Below are positions 26,059-35,159 of a stretch of 64,000 bases of DNA, piece after piece. The stretch is from Robiginitomaculum sp. (lineage in GTDB: Bacteria; Pseudomonadota; Alphaproteobacteria; Caulobacterales; Maricaulaceae). Both the position numbers and the translations under genes were made by a program. Where the stretch lies: NCBI GenBank assembly GCA_026982415.1, contig JALSHE010000108.1, forward strand, positions 1 through 64,000, written 5' to 3'. A model generated the notes under the pieces. It ran no database searches and was not told where the DNA came from. It saw only the letters and a list, made by a program, of their open reading frames with translations. How positions within the stretch are numbered: position 1 is the first letter of the stretch; each line of letters begins with the position of its first letter.

Positions 26059-29000
26059 ATGACCAACAAACACATAACATCCAATAAAATCCGTCCCATT
26101 ACATCACGGGCTGGCTTGAAAGCAGTGCTGCTAGGCACGGCCATGGCCATTAGTATTGCTATGGTAAGCACGCCAGCTATGGCTCAACAGGCCGGCACCG
26201 TGAATGGCCATGTAACGAGTGGCGACGGCACGGCACTTTCGGGCGTAACTGTTGAGGCTAGAAGTTCCGTATTACCGGGCGTAAGAACAGCAACGTCATC
26301 GGCAAATGGTCGCTATCAACTCCCTTTACTACCGCCGGGGGCATATGAGCTAACATTTAGAAACCCGGACGGTACTGTTCTACAGCGCAATGCGTTAGTT
26401 CTATTGCAACAAAAAATCAAAGTCGACGTGGCATTTGGTGCCGCAAGAGATGAGGTGGTAGTGGTTGCCCAAAGGATTAACGTGGATTCAGGAATAGCGT
26501 CTTTGAAAAACACACTAGGCTCAGACATTGTTCAAGGCATTCCCATTGGACAAGAGTATCGCGACTTACAAAAATTGATACCTGGCGTTCAATATAGCGA
26601 AGATAATGTTCGCGGGCCAAGTGCGGGTGGTAGTGGTCAGGACAATAACTACCAATTTGACGGCGTAGATGTGTCGCTTCCTTTATTCGGAACACTATCA
26701 GCTGAGCCCTCCACTCATGATATTGATCAGGTTTCTATCGTTCGCGGCGGCGCAACAGCCATAGGGTTTAACCGTTCAGGTGGTTTCTTGATCAATACCA
26801 TCAGTAAACGCGGTACTAATGAGTATAAAGGAGAAATAAGCTATACGGTAGAAACGCCAAAGCTAACTTCCGCCCGCAAAGATGCTATCGCCCTTGTGGA
26901 TTTTGAAGAAAACAGGCGTTGGATTACTGCAAATCTCGGTGGCCCCATTATTAAAGACAAACTGTTTTTATACGGTTCTTATTTCCGCCCGACGATAACA
27001 CGAGAAAACGCAAGTAATGCTTACGGTGTTGTTCCTGATTTCAAAAGCGAACGCAATGAATATTTTGGTAAAGTTACTTTTGCGCCATTTGACGGTGTAT
27101 TACTTGATGCCAGCTACCGAACTTCCGACCGAACAGGTACAACAGAAAACGTTGGCGGCTTCGCGGCAGCATCTACCGCGACTTCCAGTACAGCGTCGCA
27201 AGACATCATCATTGCTGAGGGTTCGTGGGTAATTAATGATAAAAGTTCATTGAATTTCAAGTTTACAGACTTTCTAAGTAAATCCACTTCGCGTCCAGAT
27301 ACTATTTTCAGTATACCAGTCACATTCGGTGGCGCACTCCCTATTGCTACCATTGATCAGTTAGGGCGGTTTTCTGTGCCACAACCTCTTACAGCTACGC
27401 CTCCCGACGTTCTCACAGCTGACCAGATAGCGTTTAACACATTTGTCCAACCTTTTATTGATCAATACGGTTTTTCTGAAAATGGTGTTCAAACTGGCGG
27501 CGGTGTTGTTGGTGGTGCTAATCAATTTAACAGGCAGGATTTTAACCGTACTTCCTTCGAAATTGGCTATGACCGCACTATCAATGCCGGTGACACAACA
27601 CACGATATACATATTGGCTACCAATATCAGGAAATTGGTGAAGACCTTGAGCGCACCTCGAATGGGTTTGGACGCATTTCTGTGCTCGGCGGACGTAGTT
27701 TTGCCGATGATGGAATCACACCTGTATTTTTTGAAGCTCGCGTGTTCCAAACGGGTATTGTCGATGGTAATGGCTCCACAATCGTTCCGCGTTCAATAAT
27801 CTCAAGCTCCAAACTACAAAGTTTTGAAATTAATGACACCATTGAAAATGGGGATTGGACGTTTAATCTCGGCTTGTTAATTAGTAATGATGTCTTGTTT
27901 GGCCAAGGCCTGCGGGAAAATGCCAATAACATTTCAGGTTTTGAACTGGCGCCCGGGAATAAATACAAAATGTATGAAGTCGATTGGGTTGACATGATCC
28001 AGCCGCGTTTCGGTGTCAACTGGGACTATTCAGACAGCGGCTCTCTGTATGCCAATTTTGCGCGCTATACGCCCTCCGCTTCTTCTTTAGCGCGCGCCGC
28101 GTCATGGGACAGGAATTTATCACGCGAACTCAGGCTGCGTTATGATGCCGCTGGTAACTTTATTGAAAGCTCTGCCGTGCGGTCTTCTTCCGGTAAATTT
28201 TTCCAAGCTGGTTTGAAACCTCGACAAATCAAGGAATATCTTGTTGGTTGGAACAAGCAGGTTAACGATAAATTAGAAGTTCGCCTTCACGCACGTCACC
28301 GCGCCGGTTCGAATTTCTGGGAAGATACCAACAATAATGCGCGTACAAGATTTAATGCACCGGCAGAAATTGCTGCTTTGGGCGACTATATACCTAACTT
28401 AGCGGCTGTCCGTGCCGAAATTGGCGGGTCGTCTTACGTGATCGCTCAGCTCGATACGGCTCATACAGAATATTATGAAGCGGCAATTGAAGCAGATTAC
28501 ACTGGCGACAATTTTTATCTGTCTGGCTCCTATGTCTGGTCAAGTTATACTGGTAATTTTGACCAGGATAATACGACTACAGCCAATGATGCTAACAGTT
28601 TTATCGGATCATCATTTATAGCCGATGGCGCAGGACGTCAGCTTTGGGACAATAGAGAGGGTAAATTGCGGGGAGATAGACCTCATCAACTGAAAGTCTA
28701 TGGTTACTACAATTTACCTTGGAATGGCAGTGTTGGAGCATTTGCCAACTATCAATCTGGACAACCTTGGGAAGCTTGGGATGTAGAGGTATATCGTGCT
28801 TTGACAGGTAGTAGCAGTGACACAAGTCGTTTTGCTGAAGCTGCCGGGTCACGTAGAACCAAAGGTCATTTTCAACTTGATGTGAGCTATGCCCAAGAAC
28901 TAGAAGTCTTGGACGGTTATAGCATCGAGCTACGTGCAGATTTATTTAATGTGTTGAATAGCCAAACTGGCTATAACATACAAAACAAAGTCAACAGCGC

Positions 29001-29070
29001 TGGTTTTGGTGACCCACGAACATTGTACAACCCGCGTCGTTTGCAATTATCAGCTAAGGCAAAGTTTTAA
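26059..29070 (+). CDS. TonB-dependent outer-membrane receptor with N-terminal carboxypeptidase-regulatory-like domain
   Basis: A 1003-aa Oar-like receptor. The signal peptide (MAISIAMVSTPAMAQQ) is followed by a CarboxypepD_reg-like beta domain (about residues 45-115, GTVNGHVTSGDGTALSGVTV), a TonB-box-like stretch RDEVVVVAQ, the plug (GQEYRDLQKLIPGVQYSED, DNNYQFDGVDVS, VSIVRGG) and a long beta-barrel ending in an aromatic residue (SAKAKF). RBS AGAGGGGG. It is divergent from the amiD operon and likely imports a murein-derived ligand, though the ligand cannot be read from sequence. A strong terminator follows. Confidence 0.93.
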   Translation: MTNKHITSNKIRPITSRAGLKAVLLGTAMAISIAMVSTPAMAQQAGTVNGHVTSGDGTALSGVTVEARSSVLPGVRTATSSANGRYQLPLLPPGAYELTFRNPDGTVLQRNALVLLQQKIKVDVAFGAARDEVVVVAQRINVDSGIASLKNTLGSDIVQGIPIGQEYRDLQKLIPGVQYSEDNVRGPSAGGSGQDNNYQFDGVDVSLPLFGTLSAEPSTHDIDQVSIVRGGATAIGFNRSGGFLINTISKRGTNEYKGEISYTVETPKLTSARKDAIALVDFEENRRWITANLGGPIIKDKLFLYGSYFRPTITRENASNAYGVVPDFKSERNEYFGKVTFAPFDGVLLDASYRTSDRTGTTENVGGFAAASTATSSTASQDIIIAEGSWVINDKSSLNFKFTDFLSKSTSRPDTIFSIPVTFGGALPIATIDQLGRFSVPQPLTATPPDVLTADQIAFNTFVQPFIDQYGFSENGVQTGGGVVGGANQFNRQDFNRTSFEIGYDRTINAGDTTHDIHIGYQYQEIGEDLERTSNGFGRISVLGGRSFADDGITPVFFEARVFQTGIVDGNGSTIVPRSIISSSKLQSFEINDTIENGDWTFNLGLLISNDVLFGQGLRENANNISGFELAPGNKYKMYEVDWVDMIQPRFGVNWDYSDSGSLYANFARYTPSASSLARAASWDRNLSRELRLRYDAAGNFIESSAVRSSSGKFFQAGLKPRQIKEYLVGWNKQVNDKLEVRLHARHRAGSNFWEDTNNNARTRFNAPAEIAALGDYIPNLAAVRAEIGGSSYVIAQLDTAHTEYYEAAIEADYTGDNFYLSGSYVWSSYTGNFDQDNTTTANDANSFIGSSFIADGAGRQLWDNREGKLRGDRPHQLKVYGYYNLPWNGSVGAFANYQSGQPWEAWDVEVYRALTGSSSDTSRFAEAAGSRRTKGHFQLDVSYAQELEVLDGYSIELRADLFNVLNSQTGYNIQNKVNSAGFGDPRTLYNPRRLQLSAKAKF

Positions 29071-29094
29071 TAAGTCTCTAATGTAGAATTTAGA

Positions 29095-29126
29095 AAAATA
29101 CCCGCTCCTCTTGGGGCGGGTATTTT
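29095..29126. terminator. Bidirectional Rho-independent terminator
   Basis: An 11-bp perfect stem AAAATACCCGC / GCGGGTATTTT with a 10-nt loop, A-rich on one side and T-rich on the other. It lies between the stop of the TonB receptor (29070) and the stop of the convergent sulfotransferase gene (29138), and can serve both. Confidence 0.88.
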
Positions 29127-29137
29127 CATGCTCTGCC

Positions 29138-30712
29138 TTATTTTACAAAATCACCTAGGACTTGTTTCAAGCCATTTAGTTTATCACCATATTTTTTCCA
29201 GCGATCGATTGAACTAGCGTAAAGAGGTTGACGGACTTGTACTGCGCTTGCTGTCGCTACGGCGGTGGTATTTTCGTGAAACCGCATACAGGCTTCATCC
29301 CATTTCAGGCCACAAAAACTTAACAGTTTGCGAGTCTGGTTTTCTTGATTATGAATAATGTCTTCATAGGCAATTTGCGAGAAGCTGTCAGACGGTAAGT
29401 TCTCGCGCCAATGCGCCATTAATTCGTCAAATTCACGATAATATGCTGCCGTGTCTTCAATGCTATAGCTATAATCGTGACTATTATTGTGGTTTGCAAA
29501 AATTTGACGGTAATTGGATAAACAACTATCCATAGCCCCTCGCCTCACGACAATGATTTTTGCATTTGGTAAGGCGCGGTGTATCAACCCCGCAAAGAAA
29601 AAGTTAAAAGGCATTTTATCCACAAGATATGCGGCACCTGATGCCAAGCCAATGGTTTTATCAATGTAATTTTCGCCGACTTTTGACAAATCAACCCTGC
29701 CCGCCTCACGGATAATGTCGGGGTTTAGTGTTGTGTTTAGAGGGGCGCCGACCGCAATGTTAATCATCTGGGAAAATACACTAAGCTCGCCCGCTGATTT
29801 AACCCTTGGGTGCGACGATAAAATACGGTCAACCAGTGTGGTGCCTGTACGGGGTAGGCCAATCACAAATATCGGCGCAACATTGGGTATTTTACGGAGC
29901 GCTTGACTGCTACCAATTGCTCTTGGTTTTGTCGTTGTCTTTGCGGCTTCAAATAACTGTGCATCACGATGTTTGCTATATTGAATTTGGCGCCTCTTGT
30001 TTGCTTTCCCTTTTTCGAGCCATTCAAAGCTCTCTTGATATTGCCCCAAATCTTCGAGAGTTTTGGCAATGGAATGCGCAAGTAACAAGTGCGCTTCAGC
30101 ATCCCCAGTGTTGTTCTCAAAAAGCGCTGTCAATGTTTCAAGCTTACTGTTATCGGCATTTTGTTTTTCAATTGATACCAGTGAGAACCAAGCCAAGTAG
30201 AATTTTGGATCGACGGCTACTGTGTTTTCATAGGCGGATTTTGCTTTCTTAAAGTCACCAATAAATTCTGCAGAGGCCCCGAGATTAAAGTGAAACTTTG
30301 CCCACCGTGGGTTTTTGCTCACAGCCTTCTCAAAAAACGGTATAGCCAGCTCATGATAACCGATACGACTATACACAACGCCAATCATATCGGCCAATAG
30401 AGCGTCATCAGTGCCAATTATAGCCGCTTGGTCTGCATGCACCTTGGCTTGATTATTATGGCCATGGGCAACTAATTCTTTAGCGTAATAGGTTTGGTAA
30501 TTTACATTTTGCGCGCCATGCTCGCAAGCTTTAGCAAAAAACTCTAGTGCTTTCGCATGATTGCCTGTGTCGGAGGCAAGAACACCTAAAAGAAAAAAGG
30601 GAAGCGGATTCTTCTCGTCAATTTTTAATGCCGCAACGGACTGTTCGTAAACGGCCTCATAATTTCGCGCTCTAAGAAGCTTCATACCTGTGGCAAATGA
30701 GATAGCCGTCAT
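29138..30712 (-). CDS. TPR-repeat sulfotransferase
   Basis: The N-terminal half (about residues 1-250) holds TPR repeats, for example PLPFFLLGVLASDTGNHAKALEFFAKACEHG and AKFHFNLGASAEFIGDFKKAKSAYE. The C-terminal half is a sulfotransferase domain with the PAPS-binding P-loop PIFVIGLPRTGTTLVDRILSSHP near residue 280 and KIIVVRRGAMDSCLSNYRQ as the 3'-phosphate region. No signal peptide. Acceptor unknown. Such proteins often neighbour TonB receptors in alphaproteobacteria (general observation). It starts 12 bp after the sugar kinase stop, so it is probably in the same operon. Confidence 0.88.
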   Translation of the reverse strand: MTAISFATGMKLLRARNYEAVYEQSVAALKIDEKNPLPFFLLGVLASDTGNHAKALEFFAKACEHGAQNVNYQTYYAKELVAHGHNNQAKVHADQAAIIGTDDALLADMIGVVYSRIGYHELAIPFFEKAVSKNPRWAKFHFNLGASAEFIGDFKKAKSAYENTVAVDPKFYLAWFSLVSIEKQNADNSKLETLTALFENNTGDAEAHLLLAHSIAKTLEDLGQYQESFEWLEKGKANKRRQIQYSKHRDAQLFEAAKTTTKPRAIGSSQALRKIPNVAPIFVIGLPRTGTTLVDRILSSHPRVKSAGELSVFSQMINIAVGAPLNTTLNPDIIREAGRVDLSKVGENYIDKTIGLASGAAYLVDKMPFNFFFAGLIHRALPNAKIIVVRRGAMDSCLSNYRQIFANHNNSHDYSYSIEDTAAYYREFDELMAHWRENLPSDSFSQIAYEDIIHNQENQTRKLLSFCGLKWDEACMRFHENTTAVATASAVQVRQPLYASSIDRWKKYGDKLNGLKQVLGDFVK

Positions 30713-30724
30713 CCTCGATACCTT

Positions 30725-31585
30725 CTATATAGAATTTTGTCGCGCCAACCAGAGTGCTCCATCAAGTGCATCGCCGTCCGGTTTTACCAGCTTTGCATTT
30801 ATTTGCGGAGAAAGCCATGGTTTGATTGGCTCCCCTATTCCGCCGCACAACGCTATGCGCGGTACATCATATTTAAACAAGCTCTTGATTAAAGTTTCAA
30901 TATGCTTAGCGGCATTTTGTACGATTTCATAGCCCACTGGGTCACTGTCATTGGCTGCGGTAATAATCCGTTCTGCAAATGCTGCGAAATCTTTTGGTGT
31001 TGCAGTATCTAACCAGTCATTCAGCACTTGAATATCATAATCAAAATTACGAAATAAAGCCGTGGTTAGTCCGGAATGTTCCAGCCGACCATCTGCCGCA
31101 CTTAAGGTCGCTGACAATGCCTTTGCGCCAATATATGCGCCACTACCCTCATCTGAAATCGGAAAACCGTAGCCACCTACGCGTATGCTTTTTCCTGCGA
31201 TACGGCCAATGCCAATACTGCCAGTGCCTACGATGACAACCCCACCATCTTGTCCGTTGTGTGCGCCTATATTGGCTATAACTGCATCATTGGTAAATAA
31301 AACTTCGTGGAAGGGCAAAGGTTGCATTTGTAGCTCTGCCTTCGCACCAGTTCGCCCAATGCCAGCAATCCCGAAACATGCGCGGATTTGAGCCACATTA
31401 TTAGCGCTCAACTCCGCTTCCCTTATAGCCTGAAAATACGCATCCGTAATTGCAGAGAATGCTTGTTTGTAATTCTTGCGCACATTCCCAGGGCCGGATA
31501 ATCCACACCCTATAATCCGGCCTGTGCTATCCGTGAGCCGCGCGCGACATTGAGTGCCACCAGCATCAATTCCCAAAAAATACAT
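30725..31585 (-). CDS. BadF/BadG-type N-acetylhexosamine kinase (GlcNAc and possibly MurNAc kinase)
   Basis: ASKHA-fold kinase of 286 aa. Phosphate 1 motif is FLGIDAGGTQCRARL, phosphate 2 is VVIVGTGSIGIG and the adenosine motif is RIALCGGIGEPI. SDEGSGAYIG is typical of the BadF/BadG/NAGK group, which includes human-type GlcNAc kinase and clostridial MurK, which phosphorylates both MurNAc and GlcNAc. It is divergent from nagA across the proposed operator. As MurQ needs MurNAc-6-P and no AnmK or MurP is in the window, dual specificity is plausible (inference). Confidence 0.85.
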   Translation of the reverse strand: MYFLGIDAGGTQCRARLTDSTGRIIGCGLSGPGNVRKNYKQAFSAITDAYFQAIREAELSANNVAQIRACFGIAGIGRTGAKAELQMQPLPFHEVLFTNDAVIANIGAHNGQDGGVVIVGTGSIGIGRIAGKSIRVGGYGFPISDEGSGAYIGAKALSATLSAADGRLEHSGLTTALFRNFDYDIQVLNDWLDTATPKDFAAFAERIITAANDSDPVGYEIVQNAAKHIETLIKSLFKYDVPRIALCGGIGEPIKPWLSPQINAKLVKPDGDALDGALWLARQNSI

Positions 31586-31614
31586 TCGTTCTCAATTCGC
31601 ACTAAAACACAAAA

Positions 31615-31633
31615 AGGTATTATAGTGGTATTG
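31615..31633. promoter_or_regulatory. Candidate murein-regulon operator between sugar kinase and nagA
   Basis: AGGTATTATAGTGGTATTG has the same direct-repeat layout and 11-bp period as the site at 25881 (17 of 19 identical). It lies 30 bp upstream of the kinase start and 64 bp upstream of nagA in a 112-bp divergent intergenic region. Confidence 0.58.
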
Positions 31634-31697
31634 TATTTCCGGTCAAATGTATTAGAGTGACAAGAGTGTTTTTACATAAACCCCGGAGACATGATAC

Positions 31698-32837
31698 ATG
31701 CAGGCTCTTATTAATGGGAGAGTGTTGACACCTGATGGTTTTAAAGACAATCAAAGCGTCTTATTTCAAGATGGTTTGATTACAAAGGTGTGTAATGATC
31801 TAGCCCGTCCAAAAAATGTTACGGTCGTAAATGACCTAGGTGGCAAGACATTGCTACCAGGTTTTGTTGACATACAAGTCAATGGTGGCGGTGGTGTCTT
31901 GTTCAATGATGACCCCAGTGTTGCCGGGATTAAAGCCATCGGTGAAGCCCACCGGAAATTTGGGACAACCAGTTTCTTCCCCACATTAATTAGTGATAAT
32001 TCCGATGTGATGTCGCGGGCAATACGAGCTGTAGATGATGCAATACAACAAGGTGTACCCGGAGTTCTCGGCATTCACCTTGAGGGTCCGTTCTTAAACG
32101 CAGAGAAATGCGGCGTACACGATGCCGCTAAATTCAATCAAATCGGTGGCGCTGAATTGAACCTCATTTCGAGCCTGAAAAACGGAAAAACAATTGTTAC
32201 CCTCGCGCCTGAAATGACAACACCCGATGTTATCAGCACACTCTGTGAGCGCGGCATAATTGTTATGGCCGGGCACACACAAGCTTCTTATGAACAAACA
32301 TTGGCGGCAATGGATGCAGGCCTCACCGGGTTTACGCATTTGTTTAATGCTATGAAGCCATTGGCTAGTCGCGAACCCGGCATTATTGCCGCCGCTTTAC
32401 AAGACCCACGCGCCTGGTGCAGTCTTATCGCCGACGGTCACCACATACATCCAGCTATGATGCGCCTTGCCTTGCGTGCCAAGGTCGAGGACCAAATTTT
32501 TCTCGTAACGGATGCGATGCCGAGTGTTGGAACCACACGAAATAATTTCTCACTGGGCGGGACAAATATTTGTGTGATTAACGGAAAATGTGTCACTGAG
32601 GACGGTAAGCTCGCAGGCTCTGACTTAGATATGATGAGCGCCGTTATAAATGCCACAAACATGATCGGAATTGACCTTGAACAGGCGGTTCGTATGGCCA
32701 GTGGCTTGCCTGCAAAATTTTTGAATATGCAGGACGAAGTCGGAGAAATACGCCCAGGGCTTCAAGCAAATTTTATAGTTGTTTCTCAAGAATTAAAGGT
32801 CGTGGAAAGCTGGGTTAACGGAAAAGTATTTTCCTGA
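31698..32837 (+). CDS. nagA: N-acetylglucosamine-6-phosphate deacetylase
   Basis: Amidohydrolase that converts GlcNAc-6-P to GlcN-6-P and acetate. Family motifs: LLPGFVDIQVNGGGGV (here Gln-x-Asn in place of HxH, normal for NagA), GIHLEGPFLNAEKCGVHD (metal Glu), VMAGHTQASYEQ and GFTHLFNAMKPLASREPG (His ligands), LIADGHHIHPAMM and VTDAMPSVGT (catalytic Asp). RBS GGAGA nine bases upstream. No nagB gene follows, so further metabolism of GlcN-6-P must be encoded elsewhere. It converges on the GntR regulator. Confidence 0.95.
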   Translation: MQALINGRVLTPDGFKDNQSVLFQDGLITKVCNDLARPKNVTVVNDLGGKTLLPGFVDIQVNGGGGVLFNDDPSVAGIKAIGEAHRKFGTTSFFPTLISDNSDVMSRAIRAVDDAIQQGVPGVLGIHLEGPFLNAEKCGVHDAAKFNQIGGAELNLISSLKNGKTIVTLAPEMTTPDVISTLCERGIIVMAGHTQASYEQTLAAMDAGLTGFTHLFNAMKPLASREPGIIAAALQDPRAWCSLIADGHHIHPAMMRLALRAKVEDQIFLVTDAMPSVGTTRNNFSLGGTNICVINGKCVTEDGKLAGSDLDMMSAVINATNMIGIDLEQAVRMASGLPAKFLNMQDEVGEIRPGLQANFIVVSQELKVVESWVNGKVFS

Positions 32838-32846
32838 TCTTAGTAG

Positions 32847-33584
32847 CTAATCAAGCTGACTATTTTCTAAGTTCATAACAATATCGTAGCAGTCCCCTCG
32901 GTAAGTAGATCTGGTTAACTCAATCGGCGTCCCGTCTTGAAGCTCCGACCTGCGCTCAATCCGTAAGACCTCGCTATTTTCCTCAATGGATAAAAGCCCC
33001 GCTTCGGTCGGATTAGCCAAAGAAGCGCGCACTTTTTGAGTGCCTTTAACTGGCTTGTTACCTTTCGTCTCCAGTGCTTGATAAAGAGATTCCGTTATTT
33101 CAGAAATATCAGGTAACATGGTAGCCGGAACCACTGCGTGTTCAATGGCTAATGGTTGACCATCAGACAAGCGAACACGTCCAAGTCTAACGACTTTATC
33201 TGCCTGGCGTATTTTTAATATTTCGGCTTCCTCCACAGTTGGTGTCCCGTAAGCTTTCATGATCCAAATCGCTTGCGGATTATAGGTGTTCATACTGCTG
33301 GTAAATCCGCGTAGATTTGATCCGAGATGGGCAATACGGGGTAGCACAAATGTACCTGAACCGTGCTTGCGCTGAATAACTTTCTCTTCTGCAAGAATAT
33401 TTAGCGCTCTTCTAATTGTAACCCGCGAAGCCCCGGTCATCAGACAAAGTTCACGCTCGGAAGGCAGAGCATCGCCAGCTACTACATGGTTTTCAGCAAT
33501 TCGGGTACGGATATTCTTAGCAATCTGCATATAATGTGGCATAGCTGAAGTTTTATCACGGTTTATTTTTTCCAACTTCATCAT
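32847..33584 (-). CDS. GntR/HutC-family transcriptional regulator (NagR/NagQ-like)
   Basis: An N-terminal winged helix (PHYMQIAKNIRTRIAENHVVAGDALPSERELCLMTGASRVTIRRALNILAEE) is followed by a UTRA ligand domain (about residues 95-240; VRLGRVRLSDGQPLAIEHAVVP, EVLRIERRSELQDGTPIELTRSTYRGD). HutC-type regulators of this kind commonly sense GlcNAc-6-P or GlcN-6-P. The track starts at a GTG (33605). ATG 33584, preceded by ACAGGA five bases upstream, is a better start. It sits inside the murein locus and is the likely reader of the TGGTATTG sites (inference). Confidence 0.88.
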   Translation of the reverse strand: MMKLEKINRDKTSAMPHYMQIAKNIRTRIAENHVVAGDALPSERELCLMTGASRVTIRRALNILAEEKVIQRKHGSGTFVLPRIAHLGSNLRGFTSSMNTYNPQAIWIMKAYGTPTVEEAEILKIRQADKVVRLGRVRLSDGQPLAIEHAVVPATMLPDISEITESLYQALETKGNKPVKGTQKVRASLANPTEAGLLSIEENSEVLRIERRSELQDGTPIELTRSTYRGDCYDIVMNLENSQLD

Positions 33585-33647
33585 AGTATTCCTGTTCATT
33601 CGCACGAAAAGCTTATGTAAAATTATAGCTAAGCCCTGTTTTCATTA

Positions 33648-33676
33648 CTTAATGTTATATTCTATATAGCATTAAG
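33648..33676. promoter_or_regulatory. 13-bp inverted repeat upstream of the GntR gene
   Basis: CTTAATGTTATAT and ATATAGCATTAAG form an imperfect dyad (12 of 13 pairs) around TCT. It lies 64 bp upstream of the preferred GntR start and beyond the stop of the FAD dehydrogenase gene. It lacks the TGGTATTG octamer and any T-run, so it may be an autoregulatory operator or a site for another factor. Confidence 0.35.
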
Positions 33677-33738
33677 AGAGTAATAGGGAAAAATACTCAT
33701 GCTATTTTCTCCATTTTCCCGCATAGATTTTGCGGCAT

Positions 33739-35115
33739 TTAATCTACCACAATGCCAGGGTTTAGTATTTTGTATGGGTCGAGTGTGTTTTTAAGCAGGC
33801 GCATCAAGGCTATTTCTGCGCTGCTTCTCGTTTGACTGAGCCATTGTTTTTTCTCAAGCCCAATTCCGTGCTCTGCTGATATAGACCCTTTATATTCTCG
33901 CAAGGGTTCATAAATAGCGCGGTCGGACAAATGTCGAGAATTATCGGCTTCCGTACCAGCTTGAACAAAGAAATGTAAATTGCCATCTCCTACATGGCCC
34001 AGGACATAGACTTTTGATTGCGGCAATAGTCGAGCGAGTTGGTATTTTACTTTCTTTACATAATCTTCCATCGAAGAAATAGACAGGCTTACATCATATA
34101 GATAAACTGGTTTTGACTGTAATATGTCTTCAAAATCATCCCGTATATCCCATAAGCTTTGTCGTTCATTTTCAGATTTTGGAATGACGGCATCTAATAT
34201 TAGACCGTCTGAAAATGCCGTTTCCACAACCTCCCAAAACCGTTCATCATCTCGCACAGGGTCGCTGCCATCACATTCAAAAAGTGCGTAAAACGGGTAT
34301 GTCCTATCAAGCGGCGCCCGGTGCCCACCCGGTTTCGTAACAGCCGCATAATACGACCCCCACATCACCTCAAATGCTGAGAGGTTTGAACCAATATTTG
34401 TCTTCAAATGGGCCAATAACTGCGAGACTGATTTAAAGTCAGGTAAAGCAACAAACGCAGTGTTCGTGGTTGTTGAACACGGCATCAATTTAACAATGGT
34501 GTTGGTAATGATGCCGAGTGTTCCTTCGGAGCCGATGAAGAGTTGCTTTAAATCATAGCCGGCATTGTTTTTGAGCATTTTATCCATGGACGAGATTATG
34601 GTGCCGTCCGGCAGAACAGCCTCAAGCCCAAGCACCATAGACCGTGCCATACCGTAGCGCAGTACATTAACACCGCCTGCATTGGTGGCTAAATTACCGC
34701 CAATTGTACACGATCCGCGCGCGCCAAGGTCAAGAGGCAGAAACAACCCTTTCTCTTTTACCGCATTTTGAACGGCTTCTAAAACGGCACCCGCTTGTAG
34801 AGTTGCTGTCCCTGCGACCGTATCTATTTCGGTAATACCGTTCATGCGCTCCAGAGAAATAATAATATCATTTTTGGTGCTGTGTGTTCCCTGCACGCAG
34901 GTCGTATTACCGCCGTGGGTCACAACGGGTTGGCGATGTGCGTGGCATATCTGAAGTATTTTCGATACTTCTTGTGTCGACTTCGGACGGAGAAGAGCTT
35001 TTGCCTGCATAGGGCTATTATCCCAATAACTCACGGCTCTTTTTGCAACATCATCTTTGGAGAGAATGGCGCCCTCTCCTAGTTCGGCTTTAAGGCTATT
35101 TACTATATTGGGCAT
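33739..35115 (-). CDS. FAD-linked D-lactate dehydrogenase / GlcD-type oxidase
   Basis: A 458-aa FAD_binding_4 flavoprotein of the GlcD/DLD group. The PCMH FAD domain shows PVVTHGGNTTCVQGTHS, LPLDLGARGSCTIGGNLATNAGG and LFIGSEGTLGIITN. The C-terminal cap has LGHVGDGNLHFF and SAEHGIGLEKK, ending NPYKILNPGIVVD-like. It follows murQ by 44 bp. MurQ releases D-lactate from MurNAc-6-P, so oxidation of that D-lactate to pyruvate is the natural role here. Glycolate or another 2-hydroxyacid remains possible. Confidence 0.86.
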   Translation of the reverse strand: MPNIVNSLKAELGEGAILSKDDVAKRAVSYWDNSPMQAKALLRPKSTQEVSKILQICHAHRQPVVTHGGNTTCVQGTHSTKNDIIISLERMNGITEIDTVAGTATLQAGAVLEAVQNAVKEKGLFLPLDLGARGSCTIGGNLATNAGGVNVLRYGMARSMVLGLEAVLPDGTIISSMDKMLKNNAGYDLKQLFIGSEGTLGIITNTIVKLMPCSTTTNTAFVALPDFKSVSQLLAHLKTNIGSNLSAFEVMWGSYYAAVTKPGGHRAPLDRTYPFYALFECDGSDPVRDDERFWEVVETAFSDGLILDAVIPKSENERQSLWDIRDDFEDILQSKPVYLYDVSLSISSMEDYVKKVKYQLARLLPQSKVYVLGHVGDGNLHFFVQAGTEADNSRHLSDRAIYEPLREYKGSISAEHGIGLEKKQWLSQTRSSAEIALMRLLKNTLDPYKILNPGIVVD

Positions 35116-35159
35116 AGCGTGGTATCTCTATGTTCAGTGAGGCGCAACAAAACGCCTTC

